Assembly (NCBI GenBank): GCA_900549015.1
Contig: URMH01000005.1
Coordinates: forward strand, 1-64,000
From: an uncultured Blautia sp.
GTDB lineage: Bacteria; Bacillota; Clostridia; Lachnospirales; Lachnospiraceae
DNA length: 64,000 nt
Direction of reading: 5' to 3'
Part shown: in pieces, positions 24,555 to 32,942 of the stretch
How positions within the stretch are numbered: the first letter of the stretch is position 1
Layout of the letters: the number at the start of each line of letters is the position of its first letter
The notes under the pieces: generated by a model
Told to the model about the DNA's origin: nothing
Databases searched by the model: none
Seen by the model: only the letters and a program-made list of their open reading frames with translations
Position numbers and translations under genes: made by a program

Positions 24555-25339
24555 TTATTGTCCTCCTTTACTCCAAGTGCTTCCGCCAGAAGCTCTGTGA
24601 AATAATAGACGGGAAGGCTGTTTTCTGTTTTATTTAAGTTATAAAGACAGAGAGGACAGGCTGTGATGAGCATTTCCGCCCCAAAGCCTTCTGCGCTTTC
24701 TGTAATTTTCTTGCACATATTCCCTGACATTTCTTTTTCTTTTAAGGAAATATATCCTCCACAGCATTCATTTCTATATGGATAAATCACAGGCTCTCCT
24801 CCGATCGCACGGATAAAATCTTCTATAACAGAAGGATTTTCCGGATCATCAAAAGCCATGATTTTTCCCGGTCTTAAAAGAAGACAGCCGTAATACGCGC
24901 CGATTTTTCTTCCTGTAAATGGATTTACCACTTTTTCTTTTATCTTATCAAAACCTACCCGGTCACGAAGCACTTCCAGATAGTGAAGAACCGTTGTCTC
25001 TCCCTTATATGGTTCAGAGAGCTGCATATAATTATTTGCTCTCGTCTGAATGTCTTCTACATTTTTCATATCGTCATTGACGCGCTTGATCACATGATGA
25101 CAGGCAGAACAGAGTGTCACAAGATCCTGTCCTTTTTCCTTTGCACCATTCAGGGCGCGGACGGAGGAAAGCTTTGTGGCAATCTCATCTGTTCCAAGAG
25201 GATATACTCCTCCGCAGCACTGCCAGTTTTCAATTTCTTCCAGTTCGAAGCCCAGAGCTTTTGCAGAAGCTCTTGCGTAATCATCAAGAGTCTTCGCCTT
25301 TGTACGGAGTGTACACCCCGGATAATAACTGTACTTCAT
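24551..25339 (-). CDS. hdrB: HdrB-type CCG-domain subunit
   Basis: A 262-residue protein with two cysteine-rich CCG domains: CTLRT...NWQCCGGVYPLG...CSACHHV in the first half and GCLLL...NECCGGYISLKE...CPLCLYN in the second. In methanogens this subunit holds the noncubane clusters that reduce heterodisulfide; in sulfate reducers it is thought to act on DsrC. No DsrC-like gene is here. Electrons may instead pass to the FrdB-like subunit, by analogy with TfrB, where an HdrB-like domain is fused behind an FrdB-like one. It is the second gene of the operon, 27 bases after mdh. Confidence 0.9.
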   Translation of the reverse strand: MKYSYYPGCTLRTKAKTLDDYARASAKALGFELEEIENWQCCGGVYPLGTDEIATKLSSVRALNGAKEKGQDLVTLCSACHHVIKRVNDDMKNVEDIQTRANNYMQLSEPYKGETTVLHYLEVLRDRVGFDKIKEKVVNPFTGRKIGAYYGCLLLRPGKIMAFDDPENPSVIEDFIRAIGGEPVIYPYRNECCGGYISLKEKEMSGNMCKKITESAEGFGAEMLITACPLCLYNLNKTENSLPVYYFTELLAEALGVKEDNK

Positions 25340-25366
25340 AGTTTCCTTTGTCCTTTCTGTAAATCC

Positions 25367-26320
25367 TTATACTGTAAGGTCAAGCTGGGAAATAACTGCC
25401 TTCAGTGCATCTGCACTTGCACGAAGTTTCTCAATTTCTTCCTGATTCATACGCATTGGGATTTTTCCCTGCACTCCGTTTGGACCTACAAGAGTCAGCG
25501 TACTTAAAGCCACATCCTCGATTCCATACTCTCCATGCATCATGGTAGATACGGTTGTGATAGAATCAGAAGCAGAGAGAAGAATTGCACAGAGCTTACA
25601 TACTGCAGTAGAAACTGCATAGAATGTAGCTCCTTTATTTGCAATAATCTTGCCTCCGGATTTCTGCACATATTCCAGCATTCCCTCTTTATCAAGCTCT
25701 TCTACATCTTTTCCAAGTTCTTTCATTGTATGATAAAATTCATCTACATTTACACCGGAAATATAAGCGCCTGTCCACGGAATGAAGGAAGTATCTCCAT
25801 GCTCTCCAAATACATAGGCGTGAATGTTTTTCTGTGCCACTTTAAAATGTTCCGAAAGTCCGCAGCGCAGTCTTGCAGAATCCAGAATTGTACCGGAACC
25901 GATAATCTGATTCTCCGGAAGACCTGAAATTTTAGTAAATACATAAGTCATAATATCTACCGGATTGCTTACTATAATATAAAGAGCATTCGGAGCTGCT
26001 TTTACAATTTCCGGTGTAATGCTTTTTAAGATATTTACATTTGTCTGTGTCAGCTCAATTCTTGTCTGTCCCGGTTTCCGCGCAATACCGGATGTGATAA
26101 TTACAATATCAGAGTCTTTTGCATCTGCATATTCTCCTGCCTTAATAGAAATCGGATCTCTGAAACATGTTCCCTGGGCGATATCCATAACCTCACCCTC
26201 TACTTTTTCCTTATTGATATCGATCAACACAATTTCTGATGCGATATCCGCACTTGATAAGGTATATGCAATTGTTGCTCCTACACTTCCTGCACCGATG
26301 ATTGTAATTTTGCTGCTCAT
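25367..26320 (-). CDS. mdh: NAD-dependent malate dehydrogenase (lactate/malate dehydrogenase family)
   Basis: A 317-residue protein with NAD-binding GAGSVGATIA (9-18), Asp147/Arg150 (LDSARLR) and catalytic His174 (GEHGDTS). The substrate-specificity position, Gln102 in lactate dehydrogenases (ANQKPGETR), is Arg81 here (IARKPGQTR), the signature of malate dehydrogenases. Arg87 is the catalytic loop arginine. It is the first gene of the operon containing fumarase and fumarate reductase, which supports oxaloacetate reduction to malate. Automated annotation might call it L-lactate dehydrogenase; the Arg and the context argue against that. Confidence 0.8.
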   Translation of the reverse strand: MSSKITIIGAGSVGATIAYTLSSADIASEIVLIDINKEKVEGEVMDIAQGTCFRDPISIKAGEYADAKDSDIVIITSGIARKPGQTRIELTQTNVNILKSITPEIVKAAPNALYIIVSNPVDIMTYVFTKISGLPENQIIGSGTILDSARLRCGLSEHFKVAQKNIHAYVFGEHGDTSFIPWTGAYISGVNVDEFYHTMKELGKDVEELDKEGMLEYVQKSGGKIIANKGATFYAVSTAVCKLCAILLSASDSITTVSTMMHGEYGIEDVALSTLTLVGPNGVQGKIPMRMNQEEIEKLRASADALKAVISQLDLTV

Positions 26321-26422
26321 AACATTCTCCTCTCACTTTGTCTTTTTTTTAACAATTACAGGTAAAAAAAATGGGGAACTTCTATTGCTTTTTTGTCTCC
26401 GCTTGACCGTTATTGACCTGAA

Positions 26423-26494
26423 ATAGTTAATATTTTCCGCTTTATAGTTAAGTTCCGCTTATATTAATATAGCATATAAAAGTATAAAGAACAA
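26423..26494 (-). promoter_or_regulatory. Promoter of the mdh-hdr-flx-frd-fum operon with a downstream direct repeat
   Basis: Minus strand TTGTTC (26494-26489), a 17-base spacer and TATATT (26471-26466). Just downstream two direct copies of AAGCGGAA followed by TTAACTAT lie about 18 bases apart (26423-26460). They could be an operator or part of the leader. The leader to the mdh ATG is about 140 bases and contains no recognised riboswitch. Confidence 0.6.
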
Positions 26495-26512
26495 TACTTT
26501 TTCTTTTTTTGT

Positions 26513-26558
26513 TAAAAAAAAGTCATATAAAACTTTTGTCAAAGTTTTATATGACTTT
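26513..26558 (-). terminator. Terminator after the NlpC/P60 gene
   Basis: A perfect 18-base stem (plus-strand arms 26519-26536 and 26541-26558) with a 4-base loop. It is followed by a run of eight T on the minus strand. Confidence 0.9.
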
Positions 26559-26601
26559 ATAAAATAATACCAGGACTTTTTATTAAATTTTCTCTCTATA
26601 C

Positions 26602-27945
26602 TTACACAAGTCTTCTTACAGAAAGAATCGTTCTGTATGTCGCATCGTTACTGATTTTGATTCCATCTCTTGAGTTGGAAGCATGCACAATCTGTCCATT
26701 ACCCATATAAATTGCCACATGACCACCATAGCAGATTAAGTCTCCAGGCTGTGCCTCAGAATATGGCACTTCATATCCTGCATTCTGCTGCTCATAAGAA
26801 GTTCTCGGAATGCTCACACCAAAATTCGCATATACACTCTGTGTAAATCCGGAACAGTCAGCTCCTCCTGTAAGGCTAGTTCCACCCCATACATACGGAT
26901 TACCCACAAACTGTGTAGCAAAATCTACAACGGAAGAACCGGAGCCTGAATAAGACGGAGTATCCTGACTTTCATACTCTTCCTGAGATACTGTATTATC
27001 AGAATCAATCACATTTCCATACTCGTCATATTCTACATCTTCAGAGCTTTCACTCTCTTCTGTGTATTCTTCCTCAGTGCTCTCTGTATCTTCGATTACA
27101 TTTCCATCTTCGTCATACTGAACTTCTTCGTTTTCTGCCTCTTCCTGGGCTGCCTGCTCTGCCGCCAGTCTTGCAGCCTCTTCTTCTGCTGCTCTTCTTG
27201 CAGCTTCTTCTGCTGCGATTCTCTCTGCTTCCAGTCTCTCAATCTCAGCCTGCTGTTCTGCAATCAGGTTTGCATATTCTGTTGCCTGCTGCTGTGCATA
27301 TGCAATCTCAGCATCGCAGTTTGCAGAACTTGCTCTTCTTGCATCAATCTCATTCTGAAGAACAACGGACTGCTCTTCATAGGAAGCTTTCATCTCTTCC
27401 AGTTCAGCCTGCTCACTCTCGTATTTTGTCTGAAGTTTTTTTACTTCCTCGATAGTATTTATGTATTTTTCAAGACTCTTTCTGTCCTGATCATACATTT
27501 TCTGTGTATACTCTGCTCTTGTGAGAAGGTCTGACAGATTCTCTGCGTTCATCATCATCTGGAACCAGGCATCGTCTCCGCCTTTTTCATAAAGGTACTG
27601 GATACGTTTCTTCATAGCTTCGTACTGTTTATCGCGTGCCTTCTGTGCTTTTCCCAGATCCTGTTTTGTACGGACAATATCTACTTCTTTTGCAGAAATA
27701 TCGTTTTTCAGCACATCAATGGAAACCATCACGTCTACAAGGTTTGCATCGAGAGTGGCGATTTCACTTTCCAACTGCTGTTTTGCCGCCCAAAGCTCGT
27801 CCATACGTGCATATGTAGCGTCTAACTGCTGGCTTGTCCATGCCTGCTCTTCTCTTAATTCTTCTTCTCTTGATGCGCTTACGCTTACTACCTGAGTCCC
27901 ACACATTAAAAGCGCCATTGCAAGGCACATAAGTCTTTTCTTCAT
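26602..27945 (-). CDS. Secreted NlpC/P60 peptidoglycan endopeptidase with coiled-coil N-terminus
   Basis: About 447 residues: signal peptide (KKRLMCLAMALLMCGTQVVSVSAS), a long coiled coil (about 30-260, rich in Glu/Gln/Ala, CwlO/PcsB-like), an acidic linker with two copies of YDEDGNVIE / YDEYGNVID, and a C-terminal NlpC/P60 domain. Catalytic residues are the Cys of GADCSGF, the His of YGGHVAIY and the His of QIVHAS. Such enzymes cut peptide stems during growth or cell separation and are usually held inactive by the coiled coil. The ATG at 27945 has the best spacing to GAGGGTG. It is a single-gene unit. Confidence 0.88.
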   Translation of the reverse strand: MKKRLMCLAMALLMCGTQVVSVSASREEELREEQAWTSQQLDATYARMDELWAAKQQLESEIATLDANLVDVMVSIDVLKNDISAKEVDIVRTKQDLGKAQKARDKQYEAMKKRIQYLYEKGGDDAWFQMMMNAENLSDLLTRAEYTQKMYDQDRKSLEKYINTIEEVKKLQTKYESEQAELEEMKASYEEQSVVLQNEIDARRASSANCDAEIAYAQQQATEYANLIAEQQAEIERLEAERIAAEEAARRAAEEEAARLAAEQAAQEEAENEEVQYDEDGNVIEDTESTEEEYTEESESSEDVEYDEYGNVIDSDNTVSQEEYESQDTPSYSGSGSSVVDFATQFVGNPYVWGGTSLTGGADCSGFTQSVYANFGVSIPRTSYEQQNAGYEVPYSEAQPGDLICYGGHVAIYMGNGQIVHASNSRDGIKISNDATYRTILSVRRLV

Positions 27946-28141
27946 AATCATTCACCCTCGTAACTTTTAATACTTATATGTAACATTTATGAAATATCTG
28001 TTTTAATTCTTCTACATATTAACATACTGTTACGTTGTTTGCAAGAGTTTTTTACAGGAAAGTTTAAAAATTTGTAACATTTACAATTTTTAACGAAATG
28101 GTTTACGTGGGTTTTTGAGAAAGAATTACGAATTTATAACA

Positions 28142-28189
28142 AAAGAAACGCTTCTACAACTTTTCCTGCCGTTTCAGAAGCGTTTCTTT
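28142..28189 (-). terminator. Terminator after the first wall-binding-repeat hydrolase
   Basis: Arms AAAGAAACGCTTCT and AGAAGCGTTTCTTT enclose a loop of about 20 bases, 17 bases downstream of the stop at 28207; the second arm ends in TTTCTTTTG on the minus strand. Confidence 0.75.
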
Positions 28190-28206
28190 ATTATGTGTAT
28201 TAAATT

Positions 28207-29826
28207 TTAAGAGAATAAATCTGCAAGAATCTGATCTGCTGTCTTATATTTGTAACCTTCCGGGTCGCTGAGGGTATTGCTGTTCCATCTGAAATAATTT
28301 CCATTACGGATATAATTACCGCTTGATTCGTGATAATCGTATTTGCTCACACCCGGGTATCTTGCCATATATCTCTCTGCCAGTGCAATCGCCTGGCTGT
28401 TATAGCTACCGCTTGGTGTTGGCGTACCGGAAATCTGACAACCGGCATTTGGTGTAGAATGCACAATCACAAGACTCTTATCGGAGCACTGTCCAAGGAC
28501 AATCCATGTATGACCGGAATTATATCCTATATCCCCAGGCAGGAATTTATAATTGGAAGAAGCCAGATTCGCCTGGGTCAGAATGCTTCCCCAGCCTCTT
28601 GTTCGATAGCTTGGTCCAACATCTCCGGAAACAACCGTGTATCCGTATCCCTCTCCGCTTGTACTGTGCATTACCTGGTAAGCTGCCCAGCCCACAAATC
28701 CGGAGCAATCAAGTCCCTTTGCACGATTGGCTGCGCTTAAATCGTTCCAGTTATGATAATCATAGCTGCTGTCCTGGCTGTCATACCACTGTTTCCACAT
28801 AGGACTTACGCCTTTTCTTGTGGAATCGTTCCAGCCGCCGCCCCATACATAAAGAGCCTGTCCTACCGGCTGGAGTGCTCCTGCCAGATAGTTTTTAATA
28901 GTTCTTGTACCACTTGGCTTCTCTGTATTTGGTCCGCTTGTTTTTAAAGAAGAAACTCCGTCTTTGTCAAACACATACGTTTTTCCATCAATTTTCATTT
29001 CCGTATTTTCCACACGGACTCCACCATTTTTCGGATTCAAATAATACTTCTTGCCTGTGCTTTTTATCGTAAGCCAGCCTGTATGCTTTCTTCCATCTGT
29101 ACTCAGAAAATAATAGGTTTTTCCATCAATTTCTTTGAAGCCATGAACCATTGCTCCGTCTCTGTCCGATTTTGGCGCTGAATTAAAATAACATTTTTTC
29201 TGGGAAGAAAATGTTTTCCAACCTAACGCCATACGTCCTGACGGATTAAAATATCTTACAATATTTTTCTTTGTGTCTTTGAGCATCACGTCCTTTGACA
29301 TGATTCCTGTCTTCGTATTAAAGTAATATTTATATTTTCCCTCATATAGCCAGCCTTTTCTCATAATTCCGCTGCTTTTATCGAAATAATATTTATTGCC
29401 TTCCAAAGTAAGCCAGCCTTTTACCATGACGCCGGATTTTGTAAAATAACGCCTGTTTCCGCTGCCATCCTGCCGCCAGCCAATAGCCATATGCAAATCC
29501 TTTTGCTTACATTTACTTAAATTGCCGCTTCCGAAATAATATTTCTTTCCATTCAGGGTAAGCCAGCCTTTTTTCTGAACTCCTGTTTTTGGGTCAAAAT
29601 AATATTTTCGTTTTTCATTTGTTTTGCTGTCTGTCAGGGTAAGCCAGCCTTTTGCCTTGGCTCCGCTCTGTAATATGTAATACTGCTTCCCTCCTATTGT
29701 CTGAAAGCCTTTCTTAGATGCCGCTTCTACGCGGACAGGATTAGAAACTGATGCAGCTCCTGCCATAGCAAATACAAGCATCAGGAGCAGTCCAAAAATT
29801 CTGAACTTCTTACATACTTTCTGCAT
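28207..29826 (-). CDS. Secreted protein with wall-binding repeats and C-terminal NlpC/P60-like domain (copy 1)
   Basis: A 539-residue protein with a signal peptide (FGLLLMLVFAMAGAASVS). About 11 glucan/choline-binding-type repeats follow (KGWLTLNGKKYYF, RKGWLYEGKYKYYFNTKTGIM), spanning roughly residues 40-290. The C-terminal domain has a Cys in GLDCSGFVGWAAYQVM and a His in SGHTWIVLGQC, followed by VIVHSTPNAGC. This layout predicts a surface-attached peptidoglycan or glycopolymer hydrolase. It is a close paralog of the next gene (30017-31624). The family is common in Lachnospiraceae and the substrate is not known. Confidence 0.83.
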   Translation of the reverse strand: MQKVCKKFRIFGLLLMLVFAMAGAASVSNPVRVEAASKKGFQTIGGKQYYILQSGAKAKGWLTLTDSKTNEKRKYYFDPKTGVQKKGWLTLNGKKYYFGSGNLSKCKQKDLHMAIGWRQDGSGNRRYFTKSGVMVKGWLTLEGNKYYFDKSSGIMRKGWLYEGKYKYYFNTKTGIMSKDVMLKDTKKNIVRYFNPSGRMALGWKTFSSQKKCYFNSAPKSDRDGAMVHGFKEIDGKTYYFLSTDGRKHTGWLTIKSTGKKYYLNPKNGGVRVENTEMKIDGKTYVFDKDGVSSLKTSGPNTEKPSGTRTIKNYLAGALQPVGQALYVWGGGWNDSTRKGVSPMWKQWYDSQDSSYDYHNWNDLSAANRAKGLDCSGFVGWAAYQVMHSTSGEGYGYTVVSGDVGPSYRTRGWGSILTQANLASSNYKFLPGDIGYNSGHTWIVLGQCSDKSLVIVHSTPNAGCQISGTPTPSGSYNSQAIALAERYMARYPGVSKYDYHESSGNYIRNGNYFRWNSNTLSDPEGYKYKTADQILADLFS

Positions 29827-29970
29827 ATCTACCGTCCTTTTTTCTGCGCTCCATTTGGAAACGCTATTCTTTACGATTTTGTTACAATTCTGTAACCCAT
29901 TATATATGATAACAAAGTTCTCGTCAACAACGTTTTGATATTTTCAGCATTTTGCCTGTAAAAAGCCCGA

Positions 29971-30005
29971 AAAAAAGATGGAAGATTTTTCTCTTCCATC
30001 TTTTT
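29971..30005 (-). terminator. Terminator after the second wall-binding-repeat hydrolase
   Basis: A GATGGAAGA / TCTTCCATC stem flanked by A-rich and T-rich runs (AAAAA and TTTTT), 12 bases after the stop at 30017. Confidence 0.85.
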
Positions 30006-30016
30006 CTCAATCTTAT

Positions 30017-31624
30017 TTAACGAAACAAATCTGCAAGTATCTGGTCTGCTGTTTTATTTCTGTAACCTTCCGGGTCACTGAGGGTATTGCTGTTCCATCT
30101 GAAATATCCTGTGCAGTTGTTAAGATAATTACCACTGGATGGGTGATAATCAAACTTATTATACCCAGAATACCTTGACATATATTTCCGCGCAAGCTGA
30201 ATTGCCTGACTTGAAGAACTGCCATCCGGTGTAGGCGTACCGGAAATCTGACAGCCAGCATTCGGTGTGGAATGTACAATTACCGCACTCTTATCGGCAC
30301 ACTGTCCAAGTACAATCCATGTATGTCCGAGATTACACCCTACATCTCCCGCCTGAAGACGGTATCCACTATTCTTAAGTTCTGCCTTGGAAATCAGTTT
30401 TCCCCATCCGTTGGATGCGTAATCTTCACAGACTTCACTGGCAACAACTGTATAACCGCTTCCTTCTCCTGACTTACTGTGCATTACCTGGTATGCAGCC
30501 CAGCCCACAAATCCGGAACAATCCAGTCCTTTCTCTCTCTCGAATTTATGGTATTCATAATCATAACTGCTGTCCTGACTGTTATACCACTGTTTCCAGA
30601 CAGGGCTTACACCCTTTCTTGTGGCGTCGTTCCAGCCACCGCCCCATACGTAAAGCGCCTGTCCAACCGGCTGGAGCGCTCCTGCAAGATAATTTTTAAT
30701 CGTTCTCTTTCCTGTAGGCTTCTCTGTATCCGGTCTGCCATATTCCTTTAAAGAAGCGACACCTTCTTTATTAAATACGTATGTTTTTCCACCTATCTCC
30801 ATTTCTGTATTTTCCACACGGACTCCGCCGTTTTTTGGATTCAGATAATACTTATCCCCCGTGCTTTTTATCGTAAGCCAGCCTGTATGTTTTCTGCCGT
30901 CCGTGCTCAGAAAATAATAGGTTTTTCCGTTTATTTTCTTGAAGCCGTGCACCATTGCACCGTCTCTGTCCGATTTTGGCGCCGAATTGAAATAACATTT
31001 CTTTTTGGATGAAAATGTTTTCCAGCCTGTTGCCATACGACCCGACTTGTTAAAATACCTGGTGATATTTTTCTTCGTATCCTTCAGCATTACATCTGAG
31101 GACATGATACCTGTCTTTGTATTAAAATAATACTTGTATTTTCCCTCGTAAAGCCAGCCGGTTCTCATAATTCCCGTCTTTTTATCAAAATAATATTTTT
31201 TTCCGCTTAAGGTGTACCACCCTGTTACCATTCGGCCTGACGCGGTAAAGTAACGTTTCTTTCCCTGTCCGTCCTTTCTCCAGCCGACTGCCATGTTTAA
31301 GTCCTGCTGTCTGCATTTATTCAAATTACCGCTTCCAAAATAATACCGGCTGCCGTTTATCGTCTGCCAGCCTTTTTTCTGGATTCCTGTTTTCGTATCA
31401 AAATAATATTTTTTCTGTTTTCCGTTTTGTTTCAGGGTAAGCCAGCCCTTTGCTTTCGCACCGCTCTTTAAAATGTAATACTGCTTTCCGTTAATTTTCT
31501 GAAATCCTTTCTTTGTCGCTGCCTCTACCTGTGTGGGATTTGCCACTGCTGTAACGCCAACTGTTACTGCCGCAAGCATAAGGATCAAACTCCAGATCTT
31601 TAATTTCCTGCATATCTTTCTCAT
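30017..31624 (-). CDS. Secreted protein with wall-binding repeats and C-terminal NlpC/P60-like domain (copy 2)
   Basis: About 535 residues, with the same plan as the neighbouring copy: signal peptide (KIWSLILMLAAVTVGVTAVA), repeats such as KAKGWLTLKQNGKQKKYYF, and the catalytic segment GLDCSGFVGWAAYQVM with GHTWIVLGQC. The two proteins are very similar through the repeats and catalytic core. They differ most near the EYHKFEREKGLDC and SEVCEDYASNGWGKL segments around the active site. The ATG at 31624 follows AAGGGGACAG; an upstream in-frame start lacks a ribosome site. Each copy has its own terminator, so it is a duplicated unit rather than an operon. Confidence 0.83.
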   Translation of the reverse strand: MRKICRKLKIWSLILMLAAVTVGVTAVANPTQVEAATKKGFQKINGKQYYILKSGAKAKGWLTLKQNGKQKKYYFDTKTGIQKKGWQTINGSRYYFGSGNLNKCRQQDLNMAVGWRKDGQGKKRYFTASGRMVTGWYTLSGKKYYFDKKTGIMRTGWLYEGKYKYYFNTKTGIMSSDVMLKDTKKNITRYFNKSGRMATGWKTFSSKKKCYFNSAPKSDRDGAMVHGFKKINGKTYYFLSTDGRKHTGWLTIKSTGDKYYLNPKNGGVRVENTEMEIGGKTYVFNKEGVASLKEYGRPDTEKPTGKRTIKNYLAGALQPVGQALYVWGGGWNDATRKGVSPVWKQWYNSQDSSYDYEYHKFEREKGLDCSGFVGWAAYQVMHSKSGEGSGYTVVASEVCEDYASNGWGKLISKAELKNSGYRLQAGDVGCNLGHTWIVLGQCADKSAVIVHSTPNAGCQISGTPTPDGSSSSQAIQLARKYMSRYSGYNKFDYHPSSGNYLNNCTGYFRWNSNTLSDPEGYRNKTADQILADLFR

Positions 31625-31784
31625 ATTCACTGTCCCCTTCTCTCTGTTTCCAGTTTTCTGATACAAGCACTATTTTACATTTTTGTTACAATCCTATAAA
31701 GGATTATAAACTCGTCTTCTATTTCCGTCAACACCTGAGAGTAAGGATATGGAAATCTGTGAAATCTCCACAATTTTCCACAAA

Positions 31785-31820
31785 TAAATTAGGACAAAAC
31801 ACCCAAAGATGTTTTGTCCT
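31785..31820 (-). terminator. Terminator after ddh
   Basis: A perfect 11-base stem AGGACAAAACA / TGTTTTGTCCT with an eight-base loop, about 60 bases after the ddh stop. The T tail on the minus strand is short and interrupted (AATTTATTTG). Confidence 0.65.
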
Positions 31821-31881
31821 TTATACACGCAAATCCGATATTTAATATTTATCCGGTCTGTTCACAGATAAATTGTTGAGA

Positions 31882-32868
31882 TTACAGAAGATTCTTACGA
31901 AGCTCTGCTCCGTCCAAAGCGCTCAAATAAGCAGGCGCTACATCGAATACGGTCTTGCAGCCTTTCTGTCCTTCTTTGTACATGCGGTATGCTGCACGGG
32001 CGTATGCCACGATGACAGAGGAGGTAAACTCCGGATTGGAATCCAGTTTCAGACTGTATTCAATCACATGACTATTTTCATTATCCCAGCCTGTTTTTCC
32101 GCTCCTGATGACAAAACCGCCGTGAGGAATTCCGCTATGGTCACGTTTCAGTTCTTCCTCTGTGATAAAATGAACGGTTGTATCATAATCTGCAAAATAG
32201 TTCGGCATATTTTTGATTTCTTCTTCGATTTTCTTAAGGTCTGCGCCCTCCTCCGGCACAACGAAGCACTCTCTTGTGTGCTTCTGTCTTGTAGTAAGCT
32301 CCGGATTCTCTCCGTTTCTCACGGATTCAAGAGCAGATTCTACAGGAATAGTGTACTGCTTGCCGTCCTTTACGCCTTCCACGCGGCGGATTGCATCGGA
32401 ATGTCCCTGGCTTACGCCTTTTCCCCAGAATGTGTAATCTTTTCCATTTGTAAGGATTGCGTTTGCATACATACGGTTCAGGGAAAACATTCCCGGATCC
32501 CAGCCTACGGAAATAATTCCAACGTGACCGCTCTCCTGTGCTTTTTCATCTACATTTGCAAAATGCTCCGGGATTCTGGCGTGTGTATCAAAACTGTCCA
32601 CCACATTAAACCATTTTGCAAGCTCCGGTGTCTGCTCCGGAAGGTCTGTCGCGCTTCCTCCGCAGAGGATCATTACATCTATCTCATCTTTCATGGAAAC
32701 CGCCTGATCTGCGGAATAAACTTTTCCGCCTTCTGTAAGGATTTTTACAGTAGCAGGGTCGCGACGTGTAAATACACCTGCAAGTTCCATATCCGGGTTA
32801 TGTTTGATGGCGCACTCTACGCCCCGTCCCAGATTTCCATATCCAAAAATTCCAACACGAATGCTCAT
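31882..32868 (-). CDS. ddh: meso-Diaminopimelate D-dehydrogenase
   Basis: A 328-residue NADPH-dependent enzyme that makes meso-diaminopimelate from tetrahydrodipicolinate in one step, for lysine and peptidoglycan. It has RVGIFGYGNLGRGVE (4-18, nucleotide binding), VVDSFDTHARIPEHF (89-103) and ISVGWDPGMFSLNR, which are diagnostic of Ddh. Length is as expected (about 325). The ATG follows AGGAGGAATTAAGT. It is a single-gene unit. Its presence fits a meso-DAP cell wall. Confidence 0.95.
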   Translation of the reverse strand: MSIRVGIFGYGNLGRGVECAIKHNPDMELAGVFTRRDPATVKILTEGGKVYSADQAVSMKDEIDVMILCGGSATDLPEQTPELAKWFNVVDSFDTHARIPEHFANVDEKAQESGHVGIISVGWDPGMFSLNRMYANAILTNGKDYTFWGKGVSQGHSDAIRRVEGVKDGKQYTIPVESALESVRNGENPELTTRQKHTRECFVVPEEGADLKKIEEEIKNMPNYFADYDTTVHFITEEELKRDHSGIPHGGFVIRSGKTGWDNENSHVIEYSLKLDSNPEFTSSVIVAYARAAYRMYKEGQKGCKTVFDVAPAYLSALDGAELRKNLL

Positions 32869-32942
32869 ACTTAATTCCTCCTGTCCATTTCATTTAACAC
32901 TGTAACATAGTAATACGTTCAATTAAGATTGTCAATATTTTT

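Noticed and set aside
25367..26320. L-lactate dehydrogenase
   Set aside because: The specificity loop has Arg instead of Gln, and the operon encodes the rest of the malate-fumarate-succinate branch.
26339..26356. Rex operator in the mdh leader
   Set aside because: TTGTTAAAAAAAAGACAA matches only part of the two-fold Rex consensus and lies far downstream of the promoter.
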